A stretch of 64,000 nucleotides of DNA, from NCBI RefSeq assembly GCF_021729845.1, contig NZ_CP063397.1, positions 1,936,001 to 2,000,000 on the forward strand. The letters are read 5' to 3'. A program made the position numbers and the translations under genes. The stretch is from Rhizobium sp. SL42. Lineage in GTDB: Bacteria > Pseudomonadota > Alphaproteobacteria > Rhizobiales > Rhizobiaceae. This document shows positions 1-9,058 of this stretch, in pieces. A model generated the notes under the pieces. It was given only the letters and a program-made list of their open reading frames with translations, ran no database searches and was not told where the DNA came from. Each line of letters opens with the position of its first letter. Position 1 is the stretch's first letter.

Positions 1-287
1 CGCTTGCCCTGCTGACCATGCCCGTGTCCTGGCAGGCCGTCACCATGCCCGCATGGCTCGGGCTCGCTTATGTCTCGGTGTTCAGCATGCTGGTCGGTTT
101 CGTCTTCTGGTATCGCGGACTTGCGCTCGGAGGGATCGCCGCGGTCGGCCAGTTGCAATTGTTGCAGCCGTTTTTCGGCCTGGCCCTTGCCGCGACGCTG
201 CTGCACGAACAGGTGAGCCTCGGCATGCTGGCAAGCACGGTGGCGGTCGTGCTGTGCGTCGCCGGTGCAAAACGGTTCGCCCGGTAG
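1..287 (+). CDS. EamA/DMT-family permease, C-terminal part (cut by window start)
   Basis: The reading frame is open from the first bases of the window to a TAG stop, so this is the 3' end of a gene that starts upstream. The roughly 95 visible residues hold about three hydrophobic segments, with Gly- and Ala-rich helices of the kind that end drug/metabolite transporter (EamA) permeases, and a short basic tail (KRFAR). EamA proteins are ten-helix inner-membrane carriers, often exporters of amino acids or small metabolites. The substrate cannot be told from the fragment. A second EamA gene lies at 3972-4910, on the same strand but not in the same operon. Confidence 0.75.
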   Translation, partial: LALLTMPVSWQAVTMPAWLGLAYVSVFSMLVGFVFWYRGLALGGIAAVGQLQLLQPFFGLALAATLLHEQVSLGMLASTVAVVLCVAGAKRFAR

Positions 288-428
288 ACGGTATGCGCTG
301 ACAGGTCGTTGGCCCCATCAGTCGTTCACAGTCGCTGCTTGGGGGAGGGCTGGCCGCCGGGCATTCTGCACATGGCGACAGCCCGAAACAGGGTAGGGGC
401 ACTCCCTATTTTGCCTCTGGCTACCTGA

Positions 429-456
429 TTGACGCTTACGTGCACGTCAGATATTC
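429..456. promoter_or_regulatory. Candidate promoter and operator of the ETF dehydrogenase gene
   Basis: TTGACG (429-434) and ATATTC (451-456) are separated by 16 bp and could be -35 and -10 boxes. The perfect palindrome ACGTGCACGT (438-447) lies between them, and TGACG/CGTCA arms (430-434, 445-449) flank it. A palindrome between the promoter boxes is a typical repressor position. The regulator is unknown; ETF genes are often controlled together with fatty-acid or branched-chain amino-acid degradation, so such a regulator is one possibility. Confidence 0.35.
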
Positions 457-575
457 TCGTCCTTCACACCACCCTGCCGGAATTTGCGCCTGTGCGTGTC
501 GCGCTTCGGCTCGACAATCAGGTTGGGTTTTGTCAAGGAGATAGGCGCAAAGAACCGCCGCGCGGAGGATTGACG

Positions 576-2237
576 ATGAGCACTGAGATGGAACTGCCGG
601 AACGCGAAAGCATGGAATTCGACGTGGTGATCGTCGGCGCGGGGCCAGCGGGCCTGTCTGCGGCGATCCGGCTGAAACAGGTCAATCCGGACCTGACCGT
701 GGTCGTTCTGGAAAAGGGCGCCGAAGTCGGCGCGCATATCCTGTCGGGTGCCGTGGTCGATCCGATCGGCATCGACAAACTCTTGCCCGAATGGCGCAAA
801 GAGGCCGACCATCCGTTCAAGACGCCGGTCACCGATGACCAGTTTCTGCTTCTCGGGCCTGCTGGCTCCATCCGCTTGCCCAATTTTGCCATGCCGCCGC
901 TGATGAACAATCACGGCAATTACATCGTCTCGCTCGGCAATGTCTGTCGCTGGCTGGCCGGCCATGCCGAAGCGCTGGGCGTTGAAATCTATCCGGGCTT
1001 TGCTGCGACGGAAGTGCTTTACAACGACGAAGGTGCCGTCATCGGCGTGGCGACCGGCGACATGGGCATCGAGAAGAATGGCGAGCCGGGTCCGAACTTC
1101 ACCCGTGGTATGGAACTGCTCGGCAAATATGTGCTGATCGGCGAGGGCGTGCGCGGATCGCTGGCCAAGCAGCTGATCGCCAAATTTGACCTTTCCCGCG
1201 ACAGCGACGTCCAGAAATATGGTATCGGCCTGAAGGAACTCTGGCAGGTCAAGCCTGAGCACCACAAGCCGGGCCTCGTGCAGCACTCCTTCGGCTGGCC
1301 GCTCGGCATGAAGACCGGTGGCGGCTCCTTCCTCTATCACCTCGAGGACAACACGGTAGCGGTCGGTTTTGTCGTGCACCTCAACTACAAGAACCCCTAT
1401 CTCTATCCTTTCGAGGAATTCCAGCGCTTCAAGACCCATCCGGCGATCGCCAAGACCTTCGAAGGGGCAAAGCGCCTGTCCTATGGCGCCCGTGCGATCA
1501 CCGAAGGCGGCTATCAGTCGGTGCCGAAGCTGTCCTTCCCCGGCGGCGCGCTGATCGGCTGTTCCGCCGGCCTCGTCAATGTGCCGCGCATCAAGGGCAG
1601 CCACAATGCCGTGCTTTCGGGCATGCTCGCGGCCGACAAGATCGCCGATGCCATTGCCGCCGGCCGCGCCAATGACGAGCCGATCGAGATCGAAAACGAA
1701 TGGCGCAAGACCGATATCGGCAAGGATCTGAAGCGCGTGCGCAACGTCAAGCCGCTGTGGTCGAAGTTCGGTACCGCACTCGGCGTAGCGCTCGGCGGCC
1801 TCGACATGTGGATCAACCAGATCTTCGGCACCTCGCCGTTTACGCTGAAGCATGGCAAGACCGACGCCCAGTCGCTGGAGCCCGCTGCAAAACACAAGCC
1901 GATCGCCTATCCGAAGCCGGATGGCGTCCTGACCTTCGACCGCCTGTCGTCGGTCTTCCTGTCCAACACCAATCATGAGGAGGACCAACCGGTCCACCTC
2001 AAGGTCAAGGACATGGACCTGCAGAAGCGTTCCGAACTCGGTATCTTTGCCGGTCCCTCGACCCGCTACTGTCCGGCCGGCGTCTACGAATGGGTCGAAA
2101 AGGATGGCGAAGACGTCTTCGTCATCAACGCGCAGAACTGCGTGCACTGCAAGACCTGTGACATCAAGGACCCCAACCAGAACATCACCTGGGTTCCGCC
2201 ACAGGGCGGCGAGGGGCCGGTTTATCCAAATATGTAA
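576..2237 (+). CDS. Electron transfer flavoprotein-ubiquinone oxidoreductase (ETF dehydrogenase)
   Basis: A 553-residue inner-membrane-associated flavoprotein that passes electrons from reduced ETF (fed by acyl-CoA and other dehydrogenases) to ubiquinone. The N-terminus carries the FAD dinucleotide-binding motif GAGPAG (residues 21-26). The C-terminal ferredoxin-like part has the cysteines for a 4Fe-4S cluster: RYCPAG near 497 and NCVHCKTC near 522-528. Length and domain order match the family. The start at 576 is preferred over an in-frame start at 429 because GGAGG lies 7 bp upstream (564-568) and the extra 49 residues do not resemble the family. It is a single-gene unit followed by a hairpin terminator. 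No etfAB genes are in the window. Confidence 0.95.
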   Translation: MSTEMELPERESMEFDVVIVGAGPAGLSAAIRLKQVNPDLTVVVLEKGAEVGAHILSGAVVDPIGIDKLLPEWRKEADHPFKTPVTDDQFLLLGPAGSIRLPNFAMPPLMNNHGNYIVSLGNVCRWLAGHAEALGVEIYPGFAATEVLYNDEGAVIGVATGDMGIEKNGEPGPNFTRGMELLGKYVLIGEGVRGSLAKQLIAKFDLSRDSDVQKYGIGLKELWQVKPEHHKPGLVQHSFGWPLGMKTGGGSFLYHLEDNTVAVGFVVHLNYKNPYLYPFEEFQRFKTHPAIAKTFEGAKRLSYGARAITEGGYQSVPKLSFPGGALIGCSAGLVNVPRIKGSHNAVLSGMLAADKIADAIAAGRANDEPIEIENEWRKTDIGKDLKRVRNVKPLWSKFGTALGVALGGLDMWINQIFGTSPFTLKHGKTDAQSLEPAAKHKPIAYPKPDGVLTFDRLSSVFLSNTNHEEDQPVHLKVKDMDLQKRSELGIFAGPSTRYCPAGVYEWVEKDGEDVFVINAQNCVHCKTCDIKDPNQNITWVPPQGGEGPVYPNM

Positions 2238-2246
2238 GTGTCACGA

Positions 2247-2272
2247 AAGGGCCGCCAGTGTGCGGCCCTTCT
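2247..2272 (+). terminator. Intrinsic terminator after the ETF dehydrogenase gene
   Basis: A 9-bp perfect stem, AAGGGCCGC (2247-2255) with GCGGCCCTT (2262-2270), closes a 6-nt loop ten bases after the stop codon. The following U-tract is short and interrupted (CTTCGT). Confidence 0.7.
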
Positions 2273-2461
2273 TCGTATTGGGATGGCCCTGCATTTCAAC
2301 AGAAGGCGTGGCACTGCGGCGCGTTGTCCAAGTAAATCCGCGCGCCATCCGCCACAATTATGACGCGGTTGTTAATCGCCTCATCCTCGATTTAACCAGG
2401 CATTAACCATAAATTTCCTAGGCTTCTCGGCAGAAGAATCATCTCCGAGGACGTTTGATCC

Positions 2462-3076
2462 ATGACCATTTCCCGTCGCAGCCTGCTGATCGGCCTGCCG
2501 CTTCTCCTCGCCGGCTGCCAGTCCATGCCCAACCAGCAGGCGATGTATGGCGACGTCACGACCGAGCCCTTTCCGCTGAAAAAGGTACCGCTCGACAAGA
2601 TCAAGCCGGAACTGCGCCGTCAGGAAGTGGCCTATGAGACGGCCCATTCTGCGGGCACGGTTGTCGTCGACACACCCGAGCGCCGCCTCTACTACGTTCT
2701 CGGCGATGGTCGTGCGATGCGCTACGGCATCGGCGTCGGCCGCAACGGTTATGCGCTGGCGGGCAATGCCTATATCGGCCGCAAGGCGGAATGGCCGACC
2801 TGGACGCCGACACCCAACATGATCCGCCGCGACCCGGAAAAGAACCTGAAATATGCCGGCGGCCTGCCGGGAGGCCCGAACAATCCGCTCGGCGCCCGCG
2901 CCATGTATCTCTATCGCGGCGGCAACGATACGCTGTTTCGCCTGCACGGCACCAACCAGCCATGGTCGATCGGCGAGGCAATGTCGTCGGGCTGCGTGCG
3001 CATGATGAACCACGACGTCATCGATCTGTATGCCCGCACCAAGGTCGGCGACAAGGTTGTCGTGCTGCAGGCCTGA
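2462..3076 (+). CDS. L,D-transpeptidase (YkuD) lipoprotein
   Basis: A 204-residue periplasmic enzyme of the YkuD family, which makes 3-3 cross-links in peptidoglycan or anchors proteins to it. The N-terminus MTISRRSL has a twin-arginine-like start followed by a hydrophobic stretch and the lipobox LAGC (Cys19), so the protein is probably lipid-anchored. The catalytic signature is complete: the HGT histidine region, then SSGCVRM with the nucleophile Cys178. The gene stands alone between the ETF dehydrogenase gene and a convergent AraC regulator. Rhizobiales grow at the pole and carry many L,D-transpeptidases, so this is probably one of several paralogs. Confidence 0.92.
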   Translation: MTISRRSLLIGLPLLLAGCQSMPNQQAMYGDVTTEPFPLKKVPLDKIKPELRRQEVAYETAHSAGTVVVDTPERRLYYVLGDGRAMRYGIGVGRNGYALAGNAYIGRKAEWPTWTPTPNMIRRDPEKNLKYAGGLPGGPNNPLGARAMYLYRGGNDTLFRLHGTNQPWSIGEAMSSGCVRMMNHDVIDLYARTKVGDKVVVLQA

Positions 3077-3079
3077 TCC

Positions 3080-3850
3080 CTATTGACGCTTGCGCATCTG
3101 TGACGGGCTGACGCCCGTCAGTCGGCGGAACATTGCGATAAAGGCGGAGGGGTTGCTGTAGCCCAGCCGCTCCGCCACCCCATGAACGCTTTCTCCCTCA
3201 TCGAGCAGCGCAAGGGCGGTCAACAGCCGGAGCCGCTGGCGCCAGTCGTTGAACGACATGCCGAGCACCTCCTGGCAGCGGCGCGATAGCGTGCGTTCGG
3301 TGGTGCCGGCGCGGTTCGCCCATTCGGCAGCCGAGCGTTTGTCTCCCGGTTCCTGCTGCAACTGGCTGAGCATCGGGCCGAGCAGAATATCGTCGGTGGT
3401 CGGCAGATATTGTGCGAAACGGGGTGCTGCCCGCACCTGGTCGACGATCACCATCGCCAGTCGCAGATCGTCGGGCGTGCGCGGATGGCGGATGCCCCGC
3501 CGGGCGAAATCGGCGAGAATGGCTTTCAACAGGGCACTCAGATCCAGCGTGCATGGCTGCTGCGGCAGATCCGCGCAAAGCCCGGCCTCTATATGGGTCG
3601 TGACGTAAAGCACGTCCTGCGGGTTGATGGCATCGTGTTCGAAACCCGGCGGGATCCAGATGGCGTATTGGGGCGGTGACAGGAAGCGCACGCCTTCGAT
3701 GTTGATCTGGGCGATGCCCTGCAGGGCGTAATTCAATTCGCCCCAGACCTGACGCTTGGCGGGAAATCCGCTGCCGCCCTGGTAGCGAACGGTGCGGAAC
3801 GATATCGGTCGGGGTTGTTCGCCATCAATCCCTTCATGCGCATAGAGCAT
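3080..3850 (-). CDS. AraC-family transcriptional regulator with cupin-like sensor domain
   Basis: A protein of about 256 residues. The N-terminal half looks like an AraC-type ligand-binding cupin (conserved ISFRTVRYQGGSGFP and YAIWIPPGFEHDA). The C-terminal 100 residues form a double helix-turn-helix ending in the typical RLGYSNPSAFIAMFRRLTG region. The start MLYAHEG at 3850 is chosen because the nine extra residues from 3877 would overlap the divergent gene leader further. It lies divergent from the EamA permease at 3972-4910, with about 120 bp between the starts, an arrangement in which such regulators usually control the neighbouring exporter. The ligand is unknown. Confidence 0.88.
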   Translation of the reverse strand: MLYAHEGIDGEQPRPISFRTVRYQGGSGFPAKRQVWGELNYALQGIAQINIEGVRFLSPPQYAIWIPPGFEHDAINPQDVLYVTTHIEAGLCADLPQQPCTLDLSALLKAILADFARRGIRHPRTPDDLRLAMVIVDQVRAAPRFAQYLPTTDDILLGPMLSQLQQEPGDKRSAAEWANRAGTTERTLSRRCQEVLGMSFNDWRQRLRLLTALALLDEGESVHGVAERLGYSNPSAFIAMFRRLTGVSPSQMRKRQ

Positions 3851-3971
3851 GGCCGTTCTCCGCAATCTTGTGTCCAAAATTCATTATATAACGAAATCAG
3901 GACGCCTGCTAGAGAAAGGGGCGACGATCGCAGCCATCAGGGTTTGCGGTCCTGAAGGTGAGGCACGCAGG

Positions 3972-4910
3972 ATGACAATGGCAGCGCAGACGACCAGTCG
4001 GATGAGCCATGGCTTCGTTATGGCTCTGATCCCGCTGCTGACCATGTTGATATGGGCGGGCAATACCATCGTCACCAAGGCATCGGCCGGGTTGATCGAG
4101 CCGGCCTCGATCGCATTTTATCGCTGGCTGATTGCCCTCGTGCTGCTGACGCCTTTCGTCATGCGTGGTCTGTGGGCCAATCGCCGGCCGGCCCTGCGAC
4201 ACTGGTGGAAGCTGGCCGTGCTTGGAATGCTGGGCATGGTGATCTACCAGAGCCTCGCCTATGAGGCGGCCAAGACCACGACGGCGCTCAACATGGGGCT
4301 TCTGGCGGCACTGATGCCGCTGATTGCCATTTTCCTGGCTTCGGCTTTCGCCGGCGAGCGCCTAACCCGGTCGCGCATGCTGGGTGGGGCGTTGTCGCTG
4401 CTGGGGGTCGTTTATCTGATTTCCCACGGCGATCCGCTTCAGCTCCTGGCGGGCGGCCTTCATGTCGGTGACGCGCTGATGATCGTCGCCATCGTTGCCA
4501 ATTCCTTCTATGGCGTTTTGCTCAGGCGCTGGGCACTGCCGCTGCCGATGTGGCAGCAGATCTGGTGCCAGATCGCCGTGGCCACGGCGTTCCTGTTGCC
4601 GCTCTGGCTGCTCAGCGACATCAGTCCGATCACGGCGGACAACCTGCCGCTGGTCCTGTTCGCCGCCATTCCGACATCGCTTCTGGCGCCGTTCTGCTGG
4701 ATGATTGCCGTGCGCGAACTCGGCGCGGCACGCAGTGCGCTTTACATCAACCTGCTGCCGCTACTGGTGGCGGCGCTTGCATGGTTGCTGCTCGGCGAAA
4801 CCTTGGCTCTTTTCCACCTGGTCGGTGGTGGCATGGCGCTGGTCGGTGTGGCGATCGGCATGCGAAGCCAGGCTTCCATACGTGTTTCAACCACCGGCGA
4901 AAGGCCCTGA
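3972..4910 (+). CDS. EamA/DMT-family permease
   Basis: A 312-residue inner-membrane protein with about ten hydrophobic segments in two EamA repeats. The first repeat begins with PLLTMLIWAGNTIVTK, and the second lies in the C-terminal half with LLLGETL near the end, a typical EamA hallmark. The start at 3972 (MTMAAQ) is favoured over 3849 because the 41 upstream residues are hydrophilic, lack homology character and overlap the divergent regulator. Family members export amino acids, metabolites or drugs; the substrate here is unknown. The divergent AraC regulator is the likely controller. Confidence 0.88.
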   Translation: MTMAAQTTSRMSHGFVMALIPLLTMLIWAGNTIVTKASAGLIEPASIAFYRWLIALVLLTPFVMRGLWANRRPALRHWWKLAVLGMLGMVIYQSLAYEAAKTTTALNMGLLAALMPLIAIFLASAFAGERLTRSRMLGGALSLLGVVYLISHGDPLQLLAGGLHVGDALMIVAIVANSFYGVLLRRWALPLPMWQQIWCQIAVATAFLLPLWLLSDISPITADNLPLVLFAAIPTSLLAPFCWMIAVRELGAARSALYINLLPLLVAALAWLLLGETLALFHLVGGGMALVGVAIGMRSQASIRVSTTGERP

Positions 4911-4947
4911 TCGGAAAAAGCCCGGGCCGGCTCGGCGAAGGAATGTC

Positions 4948-6177
4948 TCAGCTGCGTGCCGTCCGCTTATCCAGCCCGACGGAGATCAGGAACACCACCA
5001 GGCCGAGTGCCGACAGGACCGAGCCGACGAAGCCGGTTGCGCCATAGCCGTAGCCGGCTGCGATGACCACGCCGCCGAGCCAGGCGCCGAGCGCGTTGGC
5101 TATGTTGAAGGCCGAATGGTTGGACGCGGCGGCGAGCGTCTGGGCGTCAGCCGCCACATCCATCAACCGGGTCTGCACGGCCGGGCATGCGGCAAAGCCG
5201 CAGCCGGTCAGGAAGACGCAGACGCACAGCATGATCGGGTTATGAGCCGTCAGCGAAAAGACCGCCATCAGCACGACATTGAAGGCGAGCACGCCGCCGA
5301 TGGTGCCGTTGAGGGAATAGTCGGCCATGCGCGAACCCACGACATTGCCGACATTCATGCCGATACCGAACAGCGCAAGCACGATGGCGACCATGGTGGT
5401 CGGCAGTCCGGCGGTGTCGGTCGTCGTCTTGGCGATATAGCTGAAGATCGCGAACATGCCGCCGAAACCGATTGCCGCCACGGCGAGCGAAAGCCAGACC
5501 TGCAGGCGCCCGAAGGCGCTGAGTTCACGGCGGATGCTGGCACCTTCGGCAACCTCGTCCTTCGGCAGATAGATCGCAATCAGCGCAACCGTCAGGCCGC
5601 CGATTGCAGCCACCATGAAGAACGCAGCCCGCCAGCTCATCAACTGGCCGAGGAAGGTCGCTATCGGCGTGCCGATGAGGGTGGCAATGGTCAGGCCGAG
5701 CATCACGCGGCCGACCGCGCGAACCCGCTTGTGTGGCGGAGCCATCGAAGCGGCCACCAGGGCCGCGACACCGAAATAGGCGCCATGCGGCAGGCCGGTG
5801 ATGAAGCGCAAGGCGGTGAAGGAGAGGAAGCCGGGCGCCATGGCGCTGGCGAAATTGCCGATGGCAAACAGGCTCATCAGCAGCAGAAGCAGGGTCTTGC
5901 GCGGCAGCTTGGCCGCAAGCGCTGCGATGATCGGTGCACCGATGACCACGCCGAGTGCATAGGCACTGATGACATTGCCGGCATCCGGTACGCTGACCTG
6001 ATAGGTGGTGGCGACCTCCGGCAGAAGGCCCATGATGACAAATTCGCCGGTGCCGATACCGAAGCCGCCGGCAGCCAGTGCAATTTCGATCAGCAGGACG
6101 GTGGCGGGCGATAGCTGGGCCGGATCGATCCGGCGGTCAACGAGGGAACGGTCGGCGGTCGTGCAGTCGGTCATCAA
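4948..6177 (-). CDS. MFS transporter, AraJ/YdhP-like efflux type
   Basis: A 409-residue major facilitator with twelve predicted membrane segments. The first helix region EFVIMGLLPEVA is the signature of the sugar/drug efflux subgroup that includes AraJ, YdhP and NepI. A cytoplasmic loop with basic residues follows helix 2 (AAKLPRK). These carriers export arabinosides, purine ribosides or drugs by proton antiport; the substrate here cannot be read from the sequence. The gene is convergent with the EamA permease, with only 37 bp between the stops. Its start region faces the lipid-kinase gene across about 250 bp. Confidence 0.9.
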   Translation of the reverse strand: MMTDCTTADRSLVDRRIDPAQLSPATVLLIEIALAAGGFGIGTGEFVIMGLLPEVATTYQVSVPDAGNVISAYALGVVIGAPIIAALAAKLPRKTLLLLLMSLFAIGNFASAMAPGFLSFTALRFITGLPHGAYFGVAALVAASMAPPHKRVRAVGRVMLGLTIATLIGTPIATFLGQLMSWRAAFFMVAAIGGLTVALIAIYLPKDEVAEGASIRRELSAFGRLQVWLSLAVAAIGFGGMFAIFSYIAKTTTDTAGLPTTMVAIVLALFGIGMNVGNVVGSRMADYSLNGTIGGVLAFNVVLMAVFSLTAHNPIMLCVCVFLTGCGFAACPAVQTRLMDVAADAQTLAAASNHSAFNIANALGAWLGGVVIAAGYGYGATGFVGSVLSALGLVVFLISVGLDKRTARS

Positions 6178-6431
6178 AACACCACGGGGCGCCGGCTGGG
6201 AGCGACGGCGCGTAGAGCTTCAGCAGAAGCAGGGAATGGAAGGCGGTCCTTGATGGACCGAAGCAAAGGCAGAATTGTTATTTATCATATCATTGTGCGC
6301 TGCGGCAAAGGCTTTTGTCCACGCCCTTGAATTTTAGCGCTTCGGACGCGATCTGTTGCGATAAGGAAACAATTGACGAAATGGCGCGTTGTCGCAAGCT
6401 GCGGCGCATGTTGGCACTGCGAAAGGACGAG

Positions 6432-7337
6432 ATGAAGATCACGGCTGTACTCAATCGCGACGGTGGTACCTTCAAGACCACCGACATGCAGGCCTATTGC
6501 GCCAGCGCCGTCAAGGCGTTCGCGGCCAAGGGGCATGATCTCGATTGCGCCGTGGTCGGCGGCGACGAGGTCGTTTCGGCGCTCGAAAAAGCCAGCATTT
6601 CCGGTGCGGATGCGCTGGTGGCGGGTGGCGGCGACGGCACGATTTCGGCCGCGGCGGGCGTCGCCTGGAAAGCCGGACTGCCGCTTGGCGTGGTTCCGGC
6701 CGGCACGATGAACCTGTTTGCCCGCTCGCTGAAACTGCCGCTGGATATCTGGAAGGTGCTCGACACGCTGGCCGATGCGCAGGTCCAGTCCGTCGACATC
6801 GCAACGGCCAATGGCCGTCCCTATGTGCACCAGTTTTCAGCTGGCCTTCACGCGCGCATGGTGCGCATGCGCAATTCGATGAATTTCGCCTCCAAGCTCG
6901 GCAAGATGCGCGCCAGCACCAATGCCGCCTTCGGCGTGATGCTGGATCCACCGCGTTTCGAGGTGATCTTCGACATCGACGGCGACGGCCGCAGCGACGA
7001 ACGGCCGGTCTCGGCCATTTCGGTGTCCAACAACCCGCTGGGCAACAATGCACTGTTCTTCGCCGATGACCTGACCACCGGCAAGCTTGGCGTCTATCTC
7101 GCCGATCCACTCGAGCCGACGGGCGTGTTTTCGCTGGCTTTCGATATCATGCGTGGGCGCTTCACGGACAATCAGGCGGTGACCGCCTCGACTGCCAAGG
7201 TACTGCGCCTGCATTTCCCCAAGCATCGTCAGGGGGCAGCCTGTGTTGTCGACGGTGAACTGCTGCGCATGCCGCGCGATGTCGAGATCAAGATCCACGC
7301 CGGCGAGTTGAAGGTGCTGGTTCCGGCGACGGCGTAG
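6432..7337 (+). CDS. Diacylglycerol-kinase catalytic-domain protein (lipid kinase-like)
   Basis: A 301-residue cytoplasmic protein of the DAGK/sphingosine-kinase/YegS fold. The phosphate-binding motif GGGDGT is at residues 65-70 and PAGTMNLFA follows, as in bacterial lipid kinases. The C-terminal half is the beta-rich DAGK accessory part with VVDGELL near the end. The start at 6432 is set by an AAAGGACG ribosome-binding site 4 bp upstream; an upstream in-frame start at 6315 would add 39 residues with no family likeness. Substrate not determined: diacylglycerol, phosphatidylglycerol or another lipid are possible. It is monocistronic and followed by a palindromic repeat. Confidence 0.88.
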   Translation: MKITAVLNRDGGTFKTTDMQAYCASAVKAFAAKGHDLDCAVVGGDEVVSALEKASISGADALVAGGGDGTISAAAGVAWKAGLPLGVVPAGTMNLFARSLKLPLDIWKVLDTLADAQVQSVDIATANGRPYVHQFSAGLHARMVRMRNSMNFASKLGKMRASTNAAFGVMLDPPRFEVIFDIDGDGRSDERPVSAISVSNNPLGNNALFFADDLTTGKLGVYLADPLEPTGVFSLAFDIMRGRFTDNQAVTASTAKVLRLHFPKHRQGAACVVDGELLRMPRDVEIKIHAGELKVLVPATA

Positions 7338-7365
7338 ACGAGTTTTCATGTGCCAGTCCGATAAC

Positions 7366-7431
7366 CTCTCCTCTGCCTTGACCGATATCTCCCCCTTGAG
7401 GGTGAGATATCGGTGTCGCCGACAGAGGGGG
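7366..7431. repeat. RIME-like rhizobial intergenic palindrome
   Basis: Two nested inverted repeats fill the gap between the lipid-kinase gene and the end of the opp operon. The inner one is ACCGATATCTC (7381-7391) with GAGATATCGGT (7404-7414). The outer one is CCTCTG (7370-7375) with CAGAGG (7423-7428). The CTCCCCC/GAGGGTGAG core and the AGAGGGGG edge resemble, from memory, the rhizobium-specific intergenic mosaic element. It could also serve as a bidirectional terminator between the two convergent genes. Confidence 0.5.
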
Positions 7432-7454
7432 ATACCCTTCGGGCAGGCAGTTTG

Positions 7455-9056
7455 CTATGCGAACGCGGCTGCGATCAGCGTCTTGGTATAGTCCTCTGCT
7501 GGCCGCTCGAAGATGGCTTCCGTATCGCCCTGCTCGACGATCTTGCCGTTCTTCATCACCACCACATGGTCTGACATCGCCCGGACCACTGACAGGTCAT
7601 GGCTGATGAAGACATAGGACAGGCCGTGCTTGGCCTGCAGGTCACGCAGCAGTTCGATGACCTGCAACTGAACCGATCGGTCGAGCGCGGAGGTCGGCTC
7701 GTCGAGCACGATGACCTTCGGTTTCAGGATGATCGAACGGGCGATGGCGATGCGTTGACGCTGGCCGCCGGAGAACTCGTGCGGATAGCGGTTGCGGGCT
7801 GCCGGATCGAGGCCCACTTCACTGAGGGCGGCGATTGCCCGCTTGTCGCGGTCTGCCTTGGTCAGTTGCGGCTCATGCACATAGAGGCCTTCGGTGATGA
7901 TCTCGCCGACGGTCTGGCGTGGCGAAAGGGAGCCGTAGGGGTCCTGGAACACCAGCTGCATCTGCCGGCGATAGGGCCGCATCTGGCTGCGGTCGAGCAG
8001 CGAGATATCCGTCGTCTCGAAGCGGTAGCGACCGTCCGACGCCAGCAGGCGCAGCAGTGCGCGACCGAGCGTCGACTTGCCCGAACCCGATTCTCCCACC
8101 ACGCCGATGGTCTGGCCCTGGCGCAGCGTCAGGCTGACATTGTCGACGGCACGGAACGTCTTCGTGCCCTTGAACAGCAGTCCGCCGCCAATGTTGAAAT
8201 CGACGACCACGTTGCGGCCCTCGAGCATGATCGGCGCGTCATCGGCGGGCGGTGCCTTGGTGCCATGCGGCTCGGCCGCCAGCAGCATCTTGGTATAGTC
8301 CGCCGTCGGTCGTTCGAAGATGTCCTCGCGCGAGCCCTGTTCGACGACCTCGCCGCGCCGCATCACGACGACGCGGTCGGCGACATGCTTGACCACGCCG
8401 AGATCATGGGTGATCAGCACGATCGCCATGCCGAAACGCTTCTGCAGGTCGGCGAGCAGGTCGAGGATCTGCGCCTGGATGGTAACGTCCAGCGCCGTGG
8501 TCGGCTCGTCGGCAATCAGCACGTCCGGCTCGTTAGCAAGTGCCATGGCGATCATCACGCGCTGGCGCTGGCCGCCGGAAAGCTCGTGCGGATAACTGTC
8601 GATGCGCCGGTTCGGGTCTGGAATACCGACCAGGTTGAGCAATTCGAGCACGCGTTCGCGCGCCTGTCGCTTGCCCATGCCGCGGTGGTAGCGCAGCGGC
8701 TCGGCGATCTGCCTGCCGATCGTGTAGAGCGGATCGAGCGAGGTCATCGGCTCCTGGAAGATCATGGTGATCTTCGAGCCGCGCACCTCGTTCAGTTCCT
8801 TCAGTCCGGCATGGGCAAGATCGGTCGCGCCGTAAAACGCCGAACCTTCGACCCGTCCGTTCGATGCCAGCAGCCCCATGATGCCCATCATCGTCTGGCT
8901 CTTGCCGGAACCGGATTCGCCGACGATGGCAAGGGTTTCGCCTTTCTTCACGTCGAAGGTGACACCCTTCACCGCCTGCACCTCGCCGTCCGGCGTGGTG
9001 AAGGTGACCTTGAGGTCCCTAACGGCAAGCACGTTGTTCATCTCTGTCTTGTCCAT
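7455..9056 (-). CDS. Peptide ABC transporter, fused double ATPase (OppD-OppF type)
   Basis: A 533-residue protein with two complete ABC ATPase domains in one chain. Domain 1 has Walker A GESGSGKS, signature LSGGQRQR and Walker [10 protein letters not shown]. Domain 2 starts near residue 280 with [18 protein letters not shown] and VIVLDEPTS. Each is followed by the oligopeptide-transporter-specific C-terminal extension. Most Opp systems have separate OppD and OppF subunits; the fused form is seen in YejF-like and many rhizobial systems. It powers uptake through the permeases encoded just upstream in the operon (2-bp gap to the preceding stop). Likely cargo is oligopeptides, inferred from the binding protein. 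Confidence 0.93.
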   Translation of the reverse strand: MDKTEMNNVLAVRDLKVTFTTPDGEVQAVKGVTFDVKKGETLAIVGESGSGKSQTMMGIMGLLASNGRVEGSAFYGATDLAHAGLKELNEVRGSKITMIFQEPMTSLDPLYTIGRQIAEPLRYHRGMGKRQARERVLELLNLVGIPDPNRRIDSYPHELSGGQRQRVMIAMALANEPDVLIADEPTTALDVTIQAQILDLLADLQKRFGMAIVLITHDLGVVKHVADRVVVMRRGEVVEQGSREDIFERPTADYTKMLLAAEPHGTKAPPADDAPIMLEGRNVVVDFNIGGGLLFKGTKTFRAVDNVSLTLRQGQTIGVVGESGSGKSTLGRALLRLLASDGRYRFETTDISLLDRSQMRPYRRQMQLVFQDPYGSLSPRQTVGEIITEGLYVHEPQLTKADRDKRAIAALSEVGLDPAARNRYPHEFSGGQRQRIAIARSIILKPKVIVLDEPTSALDRSVQLQVIELLRDLQAKHGLSYVFISHDLSVVRAMSDHVVVMKNGKIVEQGDTEAIFERPAEDYTKTLIAAAFA

Positions 9057-9058
9057 GC

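Noticed and set aside
447..2147. A 566-codon frame antisense to the ETF dehydrogenase gene
   Set aside because: It mirrors a strongly supported gene, shows no domain and is explained by high-GC codon bias leaving antisense frames open.
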